NCBI GenBank assembly: GCA_015058575.1
Contig: SVBZ01000030.1
Location: forward strand, 1 to 47,762
Source of the DNA: Pseudoselenomonas ruminantium
GTDB taxonomy: Bacteria; Bacillota; Negativicutes; Selenomonadales; Selenomonadaceae
Direction of reading: 5' to 3'
DNA length: 47,762 nt
The position numbers were made by a program, and so were the translations under genes. Below are positions 32,565 to 40,856 of this stretch, piece by piece (positions within the stretch are counted from its first letter, which is position 1; every line of letters starts with the position of its first letter). Under the pieces are notes generated by a model that saw only the letters and a program-made list of their open reading frames with translations, ran no database searches and was not told the DNA's origin.

Positions 32565-33112
32565 GTAAGAGGACAAAGGCCCTGCTGGCAGCCGGGCTGG
32601 CGATTTTTGCAGCATTGGTCGTCTGGACAGTGACGACAATACCCGAGGTGCCCGCTGATAAGGCGAAGGTAGAAGTGCCGAAAACCATGTCATATGAAGG
32701 CAATACACTCAGTGAAGAAAAAGATGGGCGTAAGCTGTGGGAGTTGACAGCGGAGCGTATCGATATCGATGTCGAAACGCAGGATGTTAAGCTGGTAAAT
32801 ATTACAGGTCATTTTTATGCAGAAGATGGCCGTACGGTTGAAATCAAGGCGGCTGAGGGAACGTTTGAAAATGCGACGAAAGATGTCGCAGTCAAAGGAA
32901 ATGTGGACATCCATACCAGTGATGGAGCAAGTCTTACAGGGCAGGAACTGCGCTGGCAGGCCAAGGAATCCATGCTCGCCGCTATTGGCGACGCAGTGGC
33001 GGAAAAGGATGATATGAAAATCAGCGGCGACCGCATCGAGAGTACGGATGGTTTCAATAAAATCAAGGTTATCGGCAAGGCACACCTTGTCAAGGGAGGA
33101 GAGAACAAATGA
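32561..33112 (+). CDS. lptC: LptC, LPS export protein of the inner membrane
   Basis: Bitopic inner-membrane part of the LPS bridge. The 183-residue protein has one N-terminal helix (ALLAAGLAIFAALVVWTV) and an LptC-type beta-jellyroll domain (GRKLWELTAERIDID, FYAEDGRTVEIKAAEG, ISGDRIESTDGF). The start overlaps the end of the acyltransferase gene, and its stop overlaps the lptA start, both as ATGA, so the three are translationally coupled. Confidence 0.9.
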   Translation: MSKRTKALLAAGLAIFAALVVWTVTTIPEVPADKAKVEVPKTMSYEGNTLSEEKDGRKLWELTAERIDIDVETQDVKLVNITGHFYAEDGRTVEIKAAEGTFENATKDVAVKGNVDIHTSDGASLTGQELRWQAKESMLAAIGDAVAEKDDMKISGDRIESTDGFNKIKVIGKAHLVKGGENK

Positions 33113-33789
33113 GCAAGTTGAAAAAGATACTGCTGGCACTGGCAGTAAGCGCGGCTTTGCCGATGAGCAGCATGAGCGCTGCTGGTGAGCCGGCAGAACT
33201 TGATGCCGATACGGTCACTTATGATATGAGTACAGGTGTCGCCACGGCAACGGGGGATGTGCTCATCAGACGGGGAACGTCCCGCATTACGGGGGCTAAG
33301 GCCACGTATAATTCCAAGACACAGGAGGCCATGGTAGAAGGTAGCGTCATTGCTATGCACGATGGTATGCGTCTTACCTGTGCAAAAGTGGTATCCGACG
33401 GCCAGGGGCATATCCTGGCGTCTGGAAATGTGCAGGGCGCGCAGGCCGATAAAGGGTTTTCCAGTGAACGGGTTGACTATTATCCGGATCAGGGCAATTA
33501 TGTGCTGATGCCGCAGGGCGGCACGCTGGTAAATGCCGATGCGACTTTCACGGCCAGCCGCATTGAAGGCTGGCTGGACGAGGAACATTATGTCGGCACA
33601 GGCAGTGCGCATTTGGTCAGTCCGGCACGCAATATGGAAGCCGGCGGCGATACGATGGATTATCAAGGCAAGGCGCAGGGTGTTGTAGTTGTCACGGGCA
33701 ATGCCTGGGCAACCCAGGATAACAACACGCTCAAGAGTAATCGCCTGACGCTCTATCTTGCGCAGGATGGGCAGGCTAAGGTAAAATAA
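33109..33789 (+). CDS. lptA: LptA/OstA-like periplasmic LPS bridge protein
   Basis: Periplasmic jellyroll protein that links LptC to the outer-membrane translocon. A signal peptide (LALAVSAALPMSSMSAAG) is followed by OstA-type repeats: ELDADTVTYDMSTGVATATGDV, RITGAKATYN, GMRLTCAKVVSDGQG, FTASRIEGWLDEE and TLKSNRLTLYL. At 226 residues it is a little longer than E. coli LptA (185), which could mean a longer single bridge unit. LptD is not in the window. Confidence 0.88.
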   Translation: MSKLKKILLALAVSAALPMSSMSAAGEPAELDADTVTYDMSTGVATATGDVLIRRGTSRITGAKATYNSKTQEAMVEGSVIAMHDGMRLTCAKVVSDGQGHILASGNVQGAQADKGFSSERVDYYPDQGNYVLMPQGGTLVNADATFTASRIEGWLDEEHYVGTGSAHLVSPARNMEAGGDTMDYQGKAQGVVVVTGNAWATQDNNTLKSNRLTLYLAQDGQAKVK

Positions 33790-33827
33790 ACGGATAGACG
33801 ATTATCTGGTTTTGGAGGGCATGAGCT

Positions 33828-34547
33828 TTGCATATCGAAGCGAAGAATCTGGTAAAAAAATTCAAGGAGCGGACAGCTGTTGATAGGGTGTCCCTGCGGG
33901 TAGATAAAGGTGAGATCGTTGGCCTTTTGGGGCCAAACGGTGCTGGCAAGACGACATCGTTCTATATGATCGTAGGACTTGAGCGTCCTACGTCTGGCGA
34001 GGTGTATCTGTCGGATATCAATATCACAGAGCTGCCGATGTATCGCCGGGCGGAACTTGGCATCAGTTATCTGACACAGGAGGCATCGATTTTCCGTAAG
34101 CTTACGGTGCGTGAGAATATCATGGCTATCCTTGAGACGACCAAGCTTTCCAAAGCGGAACAGATTATGAAATATAAGGAACTCATTGAGGAGTTCCATA
34201 TCGGTCATGTACAGGAGCGTAAGGGAACGGAGCTTTCGGGAGGCGAGCGCCGCCGCGTGGAGATTGCGCGCTGTCTGGCGCTGGAGCCGCAGTTTATTCT
34301 GCTCGATGAGCCGTTTGCCGGTGTCGATCCGCTGGCAGTGGCAGATATCCAGGAAATCATCCAGTATTTGCGCCAGCGAGGCATGGGGATACTGATTACG
34401 GATCATAATGTACGTGAAACGCTGCATATCGTCGATCGTGCTTATATCCTCAGTGAAGGGAAAATCCTGCTGGAAGGCGACAGCCAGACCATCGCGAACA
34501 GTCCGGTGGCCAAGAAATTCTACCTCGGCGAGAATTTCACGCTTTGA
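33828..34547 (+). CDS. lptB: LptB, LPS export ATPase
   Basis: Cytoplasmic ATPase of the LptB2FG extractor. The 239-residue protein has Walker [10 protein letters not shown], the signature [14 protein letters not shown], Walker [14 protein letters not shown] and the switch His in [10 protein letters not shown], all typical of LptB. It starts at TTG 33828 with GGAGGG 8 nt upstream; the nearby ATG at 33821 is out of frame and too close. lptF/G follows after 14 bp. Confidence 0.96.
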   Translation: MHIEAKNLVKKFKERTAVDRVSLRVDKGEIVGLLGPNGAGKTTSFYMIVGLERPTSGEVYLSDINITELPMYRRAELGISYLTQEASIFRKLTVRENIMAILETTKLSKAEQIMKYKELIEEFHIGHVQERKGTELSGGERRRVEIARCLALEPQFILLDEPFAGVDPLAVADIQEIIQYLRQRGMGILITDHNVRETLHIVDRAYILSEGKILLEGDSQTIANSPVAKKFYLGENFTL

Positions 34548-34561
34548 TTGGAGAAAGAACG

Positions 34562-35662
34562 ATGCATTTTAGAATCTTAGATAAATATATATTCCGCGAG
34601 ATATTTCTGACCTTCTTGTTCGGCATTGCAGCATTTACAGCTGTTTTTGTCGGGTCGGGAACGCTTTTTAGCATAGCCAAATACATCACGGAATACGGTG
34701 CTTCCCTGCAGTCGGTAGTAAAGATATTCGTGCTGGGGCTGCCGGGAGTCATCATGTGGACGTTTCCAATGTCCATGCTGCTGGCAAGCTTGCTGACTTT
34801 TGGCAAGCTTTCGAGCTCGAGCGAAATCACGGCTATGAAGTCATGCGGTATCAGCTTTTCGCGTATTGCAGCTCCGGCGGTAATCATGGGCTTTGTAGTC
34901 AGTATCGGTGCGATTGCCTTTAATGAATACGTTGTTCCCTGGGCGAATACGGCCTACCATAATGTATTGTATTATGAAATCCAGGGAAAGAGTGGCATGA
35001 AGTCACAGGAACATATCATTCTCAAGGAGCTCGACCATGATAAGATAAAGCGTTTGGTTTATGCGCGGGCCTATAATGCCGATACACAGACGCTTCAGAG
35101 TATCACGCTGCAGGAATTCAATGCTGACAGCAAAGTCAGTCATGTCGAGAATGCTGAGTTTGCGGAGTGGAATGGCGACGAGTGGATCATGCATAATGGC
35201 ATGATTTATGATATTGCGCAAGAAGATGGGCAAAGTGAGCATACGATGCGTTTCAACAAGCAGATACTTCCCATCAATGCCAATCCGAAGCAGATTGTCC
35301 GCGAGCAGAAAGAGCTCGAGGAGATGACGATGAAGGAACTGCGTGAGCAGATCGAAATCATGAAGACGCAGTATGTGGATACCAAAACGCTGGAGGCTGA
35401 GCTCTATCAGCGTGTCACTGTGCCGATGGCGAGCCTGATCTTTGCACTGGTCGGTGTGCCGCTGGGCTTACAGCCGACGCGCAATTCGTCCTCGGCAGGC
35501 TTTGCGATGAGTGTTATCATCATTTTTTGTTATTATGCTTTGATGACTTTGGGCAATGCGCTGGCACGTGGCGGTATCCTGCCGCCGATGCTGGCGGTTT
35601 GGATTCCGAATATCGTAGGCATGGTGGCAGGTTTTGTTTTGATTCGGCGGGCATCGAGGTAA
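34562..35662 (+). CDS. LptF/LptG-family LPS export permease
   Basis: Inner-membrane permease (YjgP/YjgQ family) working with LptB. The 366-residue protein has three N-terminal helices (IFREIFLTFLFGIAAFTAVF onward), a large periplasmic jellyroll domain (about 125-260), a cytoplasmic coupling region, and three C-terminal helices. The motif SFSRIAAPAV in the second-helix loop and LGLQPTRNSSSAGF are usual. Only one such gene is here, while proteobacteria have the lptF-lptG pair; either a second lies elsewhere or one protein serves both places. The start at 34562 follows TTGGAGAAAG. Confidence 0.9.
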   Translation: MHFRILDKYIFREIFLTFLFGIAAFTAVFVGSGTLFSIAKYITEYGASLQSVVKIFVLGLPGVIMWTFPMSMLLASLLTFGKLSSSSEITAMKSCGISFSRIAAPAVIMGFVVSIGAIAFNEYVVPWANTAYHNVLYYEIQGKSGMKSQEHIILKELDHDKIKRLVYARAYNADTQTLQSITLQEFNADSKVSHVENAEFAEWNGDEWIMHNGMIYDIAQEDGQSEHTMRFNKQILPINANPKQIVREQKELEEMTMKELREQIEIMKTQYVDTKTLEAELYQRVTVPMASLIFALVGVPLGLQPTRNSSSAGFAMSVIIIFCYYALMTLGNALARGGILPPMLAVWIPNIVGMVAGFVLIRRASR

Positions 35663-35700
35663 GGATACTGAAACTTTGCAGGAAGGTGGAATGATGGCGG

Positions 35701-36924
35701 ATGTATGGAGTCCTTTTGATTGCAGTACTGATCGTTACCGGCGGTGCTATCGCATTTATCGGTGATCGGCTGGGAACAAAAATCGGTAAGAAACGGTTGT
35801 CGATCTTTGGCTTGCGGCCACGGCATACATCGATCATCATCACTATTTTTACGGGCATCTGCATCACGACTTTGACCTTTGGGGTCATGGCGGCTGCCTC
35901 TGAAAATGTGCGCACGGCACTTTTTGGCATGGAACGGCTGAATCGGACAATGCTGGAGACGCAGGCCAGTCTTAAAGATGCGCAGTCAGATTTACAGGTG
36001 GCGCAGATTGAGCAGGAGCGTACTAATGATGCGCTGGCAAAGTCCAAGGAAGATGTGGAAGATCTGCGGAATCAGCAGGCGGAGCTTGAGGCTGAGTCTG
36101 CGCGGCTGCAGGAGGGCAACCGTTTGCTGGAGGCAGCTACGCAGGAGCTGACATTGCGCAATGATACTTTGTCGGCACAAAACCGTACGCTTGCTGACCA
36201 GAATGGTGAATTAGCAAATAGTAATGTACAATTGACGCAGGATAATGTTGCGCTGGAGAAGCGGGCTGCCAATTTGCGTGATGGCTTGATTACAATTCGC
36301 GAAGGGGATATAGCCTTCCAGGCTGGTGAGGTCATTGCCAGTGGGGTCATCCGTGGACATCGGCCGGTGGCTGATGTCGATCGTGACATGCAGGCCCTGG
36401 CGCAGCTGGCCAATCGTAACATATCGAATAAACTCGGGCAGGATAATTCTGACCAGGATATCTGGATTTATCAGCCGGAATATGAGGCGGCAGTGCAGCA
36501 GATTGCGGAAAGTCCGCAGGATATGGTCGTGCGCATTGTCGCTGCTGGCAACTTGTTGCGCGGCGAAGCGGTTCGCACGACATTGGCGCTGTATAAGAAT
36601 AGCGTGATTTATCGGGATAAGGAATTCATCATTGCCCGTCCTTATATGCTGGATGGCGGTTCGGATGGCGAGGCCGAGCAGACCGTGATGAGTTTCCTCA
36701 AGGATGTCAATCTGGCGGCAACGACTAAGGGGATCCTGCCTGACCCAATCCGTGGTTCGGTTGGTGTCATGGAGGGCGCGCAGTTCTACGATATCGTCAA
36801 TTCCCTGCGTGGCCGTCATGGTGCGGTGGTCCTGTCAGCCTATGCGAATGGCGATACGGATGCGATGGGGCCGCTACGGCTGACGTTGCGGTCGGAATTC
36901 CAGACCAATAGCGCTGTTCGTTGA
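35701..36924 (+). CDS. DUF3084-family membrane protein with coiled coil
   Basis: The 407-residue protein has two N-terminal membrane helices (about 2-20 and 45-68) joined by a short basic loop containing GTKIGKKRLSIFGLRPRHTS. A long coiled coil (about 78-200, rich in Gln, Leu, Ala and Glu) follows, then a globular domain (about 200-400, GEVIASGVIRGHRPVADVDRD and a GRHGAVVLSAYANG block). This layout matches the DUF3084 family, known from cyanobacteria and Negativicutes and of unknown function. Frame stops just upstream leave ATG 35701 as the first start. It follows the Lpt genes by 38 bp and is closed by a terminator, so it is probably the last gene of that unit. Confidence 0.8.
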   Translation: MYGVLLIAVLIVTGGAIAFIGDRLGTKIGKKRLSIFGLRPRHTSIIITIFTGICITTLTFGVMAAASENVRTALFGMERLNRTMLETQASLKDAQSDLQVAQIEQERTNDALAKSKEDVEDLRNQQAELEAESARLQEGNRLLEAATQELTLRNDTLSAQNRTLADQNGELANSNVQLTQDNVALEKRAANLRDGLITIREGDIAFQAGEVIASGVIRGHRPVADVDRDMQALAQLANRNISNKLGQDNSDQDIWIYQPEYEAAVQQIAESPQDMVVRIVAAGNLLRGEAVRTTLALYKNSVIYRDKEFIIARPYMLDGGSDGEAEQTVMSFLKDVNLAATTKGILPDPIRGSVGVMEGAQFYDIVNSLRGRHGAVVLSAYANGDTDAMGPLRLTLRSEFQTNSAVR

Positions 36925-36932
36925 TTGAAAAA

Positions 36933-36959
36933 AGCCTTCCCTGCGGGGAAGGCTATTTT
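36933..36959 (+). terminator. Rho-independent terminator after the DUF3084 gene
   Basis: AGCCTTCCC (36933-36941), loop TGCG, GGGAAGGCT (36946-36954), then ATTTT. Nearly the same hairpin closes the wecB-like gene at 40247. Confidence 0.8.
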
Positions 36960-36971
36960 ATAGGAGGAAGC

Positions 36972-37388
36972 ATGAATATCGCAGCACTTGATCCTGGCCG
37001 GGATAAATGCGGTTTTGCCGTGCTGGCCGGCGATGGTACAGTACTTTTGCAGCAGGTTATCGCGACGGCGGAACTGGAACAGGAAGTTTTGGCAGCGCGG
37101 CAGCGTTTCCCGTTTGCCTGCCTGATTGAAGGAAATGGTACGACGAGCCAGGCGGCACGGGAACGCCTGACTGCTGCGCTGCCGGATCTTTCCGTTATCG
37201 TGGTGGATGAATACCGTACGACGGAAATGGCGCGCAGCGCGTATTGGCGGGCCCATCCGCCCAAGGGGTGGCGGCGTTTGCTGCCGGTGACTATGCAGGT
37301 GCCGCCGGAGCCTGTCGACGATTTTGTCGCTGTGATCCTGGGGCATCGTTATTTGCAGACAAGAGAGGAAGAGAAGCATGAATCGTGA
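36972..37388 (+). CDS. YqgF/RuvC-like RNase H-fold protein
   Basis: A small (138-residue) RNase H-fold protein. It shows the Asp of AALDPGRDKCGFAVL (D7), an acidic second strand in CLIEGNGTTS, the strand-helix VVVDEYRTTEMARSAYW, and a final Asp in PVDDFVAVILGHRYL. This layout resembles YqgF/RuvX and RuvC nucleases. The PP...PVDD stretch is unlike standard YqgF, so the substrate is not certain. The start at 36972 follows TAGGAGGAAG; the upstream in-frame start lies within the terminator. It overlaps the deaminase gene by 11 bp. Confidence 0.7.
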   Translation: MNIAALDPGRDKCGFAVLAGDGTVLLQQVIATAELEQEVLAARQRFPFACLIEGNGTTSQAARERLTAALPDLSVIVVDEYRTTEMARSAYWRAHPPKGWRRLLPVTMQVPPEPVDDFVAVILGHRYLQTREEEKHES

Positions 37389-37842
37389 AAAACAACAGCG
37401 TCCGGGCTGGACGGAGTATTTCCTGGATATCGCCAAGGCTGTCGGCCGCCGGGCAACCTGTCTGCGTCGCCGTTATGGAGCCATTATTGTCAAGGACAAA
37501 ATCATCATCAGTACGGGCTATAATGGTGCGCCGCGTGGCGAAGCGAATTGCATCGATACGGGCATTTGTGAACGTGAGCGCCTGCACGTGCCTAAAGGGC
37601 AGAATTATGAGCTGTGCGTAGCGGTACATGCGGAGCAGAACGCCATCATCAATGCCGACCCTGCGGCGATGGAAGGCGCGGCTATTTACATTGTCGGCAT
37701 CAATGCCGATGGCAGCCTGGCATCGGGCAAGCCGTGCCTGCTTTGCCGCCGTATGCTGCGCAATGCCAAGCTGGGGCAGGTGATATACTACGAGACCGAT
37801 GGTAGTATCGTCACTTGCCGCCCCGATGAAATCCATGATTAA
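37378..37842 (+). CDS. dCMP deaminase / ComE operon protein 2-like
   Basis: Zinc-dependent cytidine/deoxycytidylate deaminase. The 154-residue protein has the zinc and catalytic motif VHAEQNAI and the second zinc pair in KPCLLCRRML. The opening WTEYFLDIAKAVGRRATCLRRRYGAIIVKD and the insert ICERERLHVPKGQNYE with STGYNGAPRG resemble dCMP deaminases (ComEB type), which supply dUMP for thymidylate synthesis. Overlaps the preceding gene and is followed by 101 bp with a strong promoter. Confidence 0.9.
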   Translation: MNREKQQRPGWTEYFLDIAKAVGRRATCLRRRYGAIIVKDKIIISTGYNGAPRGEANCIDTGICERERLHVPKGQNYELCVAVHAEQNAIINADPAAMEGAAIYIVGINADGSLASGKPCLLCRRMLRNAKLGQVIYYETDGSIVTCRPDEIHD

Positions 37843-37865
37843 GCACTGCATTCAGCTTATTTTCA

Positions 37866-37894
37866 TTGACACTCGGAAGTCACTGCGGTAAAAT
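37866..37894 (+). promoter_or_regulatory. Promoter of the WecA/TagO-like gene
   Basis: TTGACA (37866-37871), 17-bp spacer, TAAAAT (37889-37894). A consensus -35 with optimal spacing, 50 bp ahead of the start codon. Confidence 0.75.
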
Positions 37895-37943
37895 AGGCTT
37901 GCTATAAAAATTTGAATACATAGGGAAAAAGAGGTGCACTTGT

Positions 37944-38996
37944 ATGCCGGATTATATGATGGCGTTTGTGATTGCAGCCGGTGTGGCTTTGCTCATTACG
38001 CCAGGCGTGATCTTTTTGGCGGCCAAGACGGGAGCGATGGATGCTCCTGATGCGAGAAAAGTACATAAAAAGCCAATCCCGCGAATCGGCGGGCTGGGTA
38101 TCTATGCAGCGTTTATGGTAGCGATGCTCAGCATCATGTTTGTGGTGCCGTTGTCCGATGAGGTTACGAACGAACTCATTGGTCTTATGGTCGGCGGTTC
38201 ACTGATCGTGCTGGTCGGTATCATTGATGATTATAAGAATCTGCCGGCCAAGGTCAAGCTTGTCGGTCAGATTTTGGCAGCTGCAGTGCTCGTAGTTGTT
38301 TTTGATGTGCGCATCGACTTCATCACTGATCCGTTCGGTGACTATATCTATACCGAATGGTTTGCAATCCCGGTGACGATTTTCTGGATTGTTGGTCTGA
38401 CGAATACCGTCAATCTTATCGATGGCCTTGATGGCTTGGCTGCTGGTGTGTCTACCATTGCGGCCATCACGATTTTCCTCGTGGCTTTGCAGCAGAGTTT
38501 CGTACTCGTAGCTGTGCTTACGGCGGCTTTGGCAGGTGCAGCCTTTGGTTTCCTTTATTACAATTTCAATCCTGCCCGCATTTTCATGGGGGATTCGGGC
38601 AGCATGTTCCTTGGCTATATGCTGGCAGGTATTTCGGTGATTGGTGCGGTGAAGAGCGCTGCGACAATTGCGCTTATCGTGCCTATTCTGGCGCTTGGCC
38701 TGCCAATCCTTGATACGACGTTTGCGATTGTGCGCCGCTATCGTGGCGGTGTGCCGATTTTCAAGCCCGACAAGGGCCATCTGCATCATCGCCTGCTTGA
38801 TCTTGGCTTCAGCCAGCGTCAGGCTGTACTGCTCATGTATGTGATCAGTGCGCTTTTGGGCCTCAGTGCAGTGGCACTTACCGAGGTCAGCACGCAGATT
38901 GCCATCCTCATCGTCTGCGCGGTTGTGGTGGCAGTGCTCTTTGGGGCAAAGAAGATTGGTATTTTCCGATTGAATGACTCCGCGCATCAGCATTGA
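37944..38996 (+). CDS. WecA/TagO-type polyprenyl-phosphate GlcNAc-1-P transferase
   Basis: Puts GlcNAc-1-phosphate on undecaprenyl phosphate, the first step of many surface polysaccharides. The 350-residue polytopic protein has about ten membrane helices. The family motifs are present: IDDYKNLPAKVKL, NLIDGLDGLAAG, NFNPARIFMGDSGSMF and the HLHHRLLDLGFSQRQ loop that tells WecA/TagO from MraY. Start ATG follows AAAAGAGGTG. It is followed by a terminator hairpin and the wecB-like gene, so they may share a polysaccharide pathway; the product cannot be named from here. Confidence 0.9.
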   Translation: MPDYMMAFVIAAGVALLITPGVIFLAAKTGAMDAPDARKVHKKPIPRIGGLGIYAAFMVAMLSIMFVVPLSDEVTNELIGLMVGGSLIVLVGIIDDYKNLPAKVKLVGQILAAAVLVVVFDVRIDFITDPFGDYIYTEWFAIPVTIFWIVGLTNTVNLIDGLDGLAAGVSTIAAITIFLVALQQSFVLVAVLTAALAGAAFGFLYYNFNPARIFMGDSGSMFLGYMLAGISVIGAVKSAATIALIVPILALGLPILDTTFAIVRRYRGGVPIFKPDKGHLHHRLLDLGFSQRQAVLLMYVISALLGLSAVALTEVSTQIAILIVCAVVVAVLFGAKKIGIFRLNDSAHQH

Positions 38997-39027
38997 GCCC
39001 GCGGGGATATACAGCGTAAGAACCCAG

Positions 39028-39057
39028 AAGGCAGGTGGAGACCTGCCTTTCTTTATA
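39028..39057 (+). terminator. Hairpin with T-run between wecA- and wecB-like genes
   Basis: AAGGCAGGT (39028-39036), loop GGAG, ACCTGCCTT (39041-39049), then TCTTTAT. It may end or reduce transcription into the wecB-like gene, whose start is 16 bp further on. Confidence 0.65.
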
Positions 39058-39072
39058 GAAAGGGGATTTTTG

Positions 39073-40236
39073 ATGGATAAGAAGAAAATCAAGGTGATGA
39101 CGGTCTTTGGTACGCGTCCTGAGGCAATCAAGATGGCACCGATCGTGCTGGAGCTCCAAAAGCATGCCGACAAGATCACGCCGGTGGTAGCGGTGACGGC
39201 GCAGCATCGTGAGATGCTCGATCAGGTGCTGAATCTGTTCCATATCACGCCGGATCATGACCTTGATATCATGGCGCAAGGACAGACGCTCTTTGATATC
39301 ACGACAAAAGCCATGAAGGGCTTGGATGCGGTGCTATCTGAGGAAAAACCGGATATCGTGCTTGTCCATGGCGATACGACGACCACATTTGCTGGTGCTT
39401 TGGCAGCTTATTATCATCAGACGACGGTCGGTCATGTCGAAGCTGGCTTGCGCACGCATAATAAATACTCGCCATTCCCGGAAGAGATGAACCGCAAGCT
39501 CACAGGTTGCATTTCCGATCTCAACTTTGCGCCGACCCAGACAAGCGAACAGAATCTGCTGGCTGAAAATGTCAAGCCGGAGAGCATATTCGTCACGGGT
39601 AATACGGTCATCGATGCGCTGCACCATACCGTCCGTGATGACTTTGAATTTGCGGATGATATGCTGCGCAGCATTGATTTCGAGCATAAGCGCATCATTC
39701 TGGTCACGACACATCGCCGCGAGAATCTCGGTGAACCGATGCGTCATGTCTACAAGGCATTGCGCCAGCTGACGGAAGAATTCGACGATGTAGAGGTTGT
39801 ATTCCCCGTCCATAAGAATCCGAAAGTCCGCGAGGTTGTCCGCGAGGAGCTTGGCGGCCTGGAAAAAGTCCATCTGATTGACCCGCTTGATTATGAGCCG
39901 TTTGCCAATCTCATGAGCCGTGCGCATCTGATCCTGACGGATTCGGGCGGTGTACAGGAAGAGGCTCCGGCACTCGGTAAGCCGGTGCTTGTCCTGCGTG
40001 ATACGACGGAGCGCCCGGAGGCTGTTGCAGCTGGTACGGTAAAGCTCATTGGTACGGACCGTGAGCGCGTATATCAGGAGGCTAAGACGCTGCTCGAAGA
40101 TTCGCAGGAGTATGGCCGTATGGCTGAGTCCGTTAATCCGTATGGCGATGGCAAAGCTTCCGCGCGCATCATTCAGGCAATCCTTTATCATTATGGCCTG
40201 ACGGATGAGCGTCCGGATGTGTTTGCTGGCAAGTGA
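39073..40236 (+). CDS. wecB: UDP-N-acetylglucosamine 2-epimerase (non-hydrolysing)
   Basis: Interconverts UDP-GlcNAc and UDP-ManNAc for surface polysaccharide. The 387-residue GT-B protein has MTVFGTRPEAIKMAPIV, VTAQHREMLDQVL, VHGDTTTTFAGAL, HVEAGLRT, TDSGGVQEEAP and VLRDTTERPEA, the usual blocks. The start at 39073 follows GAAAGGGGA; upstream in-frame codons lie in the hairpin. It is closed by a terminator. Confidence 0.95.
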   Translation: MDKKKIKVMTVFGTRPEAIKMAPIVLELQKHADKITPVVAVTAQHREMLDQVLNLFHITPDHDLDIMAQGQTLFDITTKAMKGLDAVLSEEKPDIVLVHGDTTTTFAGALAAYYHQTTVGHVEAGLRTHNKYSPFPEEMNRKLTGCISDLNFAPTQTSEQNLLAENVKPESIFVTGNTVIDALHHTVRDDFEFADDMLRSIDFEHKRIILVTTHRRENLGEPMRHVYKALRQLTEEFDDVEVVFPVHKNPKVREVVREELGGLEKVHLIDPLDYEPFANLMSRAHLILTDSGGVQEEAPALGKPVLVLRDTTERPEAVAAGTVKLIGTDRERVYQEAKTLLEDSQEYGRMAESVNPYGDGKASARIIQAILYHYGLTDERPDVFAGK

Positions 40237-40246
40237 GAATAAGGTA

Positions 40247-40273
40247 AAGCCTTCCCGCAGGGAAGGCTTTTTT
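40247..40273 (+). terminator. Rho-independent terminator after the epimerase gene
   Basis: AAGCCTTCCC (40247-40256), loop GCA, GGGAAGGCTT (40260-40269), then T to 40273. It lies only 16 bp ahead of the atpZ start. Confidence 0.85.
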
Positions 40274-40288
40274 GGCAGGGAGATGGCT

Positions 40289-40534
40289 ATGGGTAAGAAA
40301 GCAGCAGAAGAACAGAAACATGAGGGTTTACGCCAGGCGGTAAAGGCTTTTTCTGTCCTGGGCGGCATCGGTATTTATTTGGTTGTCTTTGTCGGCATCT
40401 GCGTGTATCTAGGCAATCTTGCCGATGAAAAGCTGGGACTTGGCTATGCCGGGAAATTCGTTGGTATCATCGCGGGCTTTCCTGGTGCCATCTATACACT
40501 ATACCGTCAGCTTAAACAGGGGAATATGCTTTAA
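40289..40534 (+). CDS. atpZ: AtpZ/AtpI-family small membrane protein
   Basis: An 81-residue protein with two membrane helices (GGIGIYLVVFVGICVYLG and FVGIIAGFPGAIYTLY) around a short loop with NLADEKLG, the AtpZ (F0F1-ATPase-associated) pattern. AtpZ with AtpI has been linked to Mg/Ca transport or c-ring assembly in other Firmicutes. The ATG at 40289 is chosen over that at 40283 because CAGGGAG lies 6-7 nt before it. It is cut off from the atp operon by 322 bp holding the main promoter, and from wecB by a terminator. Confidence 0.85.
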   Translation: MGKKAAEEQKHEGLRQAVKAFSVLGGIGIYLVVFVGICVYLGNLADEKLGLGYAGKFVGIIAGFPGAIYTLYRQLKQGNML

Positions 40535-40584
40535 GTAGGGATATTATAGGAATTATCGGTATTTTGTTTTTGTAAAAAAAATAC

Positions 40585-40613
40585 TTGCCATTCATTAACC
40601 AATCACATATAAT
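40585..40613 (+). promoter_or_regulatory. Main promoter of the ATP synthase operon
   Basis: TTGCCA (40585-40590), 17-bp spacer, TATAAT (40608-40613). The 20 bp before the -35 hold T- and A-runs (40563-40582) that look like an UP element. The mRNA would start near 40620, about 235 nt before atpI. Confidence 0.75.
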
Positions 40614-40856
40614 AAAAATTGCGTCCAACAAGGATAAATCAATTTTATTGGTTTATACTAGTATAAATAAATGTTTTTTATAGCTAAATAGGAAAAATAA
40701 ATAATATTTTTTCTTTGGATTTCTAGAAAACAAAAGGGATTTACGCCATCGATGTCGAAATATGACTGTTAGGCGGATGGTGTCCTACAGGGAAGTATAC
40801 TATCGTCGTAAGTATTCAACGAAAACGACGGCTTTTGCTGCCGTTGGAGGAGGAAT
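40614..40856 (+). promoter_or_regulatory. Long AT-rich 5' leader of the atp operon
   Basis: No gene is seen in this stretch. It holds a perfect 16-bp palindrome TTTATACTAGTATAAA (40652-40667). A hairpin of ACGCCATC (40743-40750) with GATGGTGT (40776-40783) follows. Near the start codon a stem CGACGGC (40826-40832) with GCCGTTG (40840-40846) abuts the ribosome-binding site GGAGGAGG. GTCGT at 40805-40809 could pair with ACGAC at 40825-40829 instead, so two exclusive folds are possible. No known riboswitch was recognised. Confidence 0.5.

Noticed and set aside
40535..40856. Known riboswitch before atpI
   Set aside because: Hairpins are present but none matched a riboswitch core I know; kept only as an uncharacterised leader.
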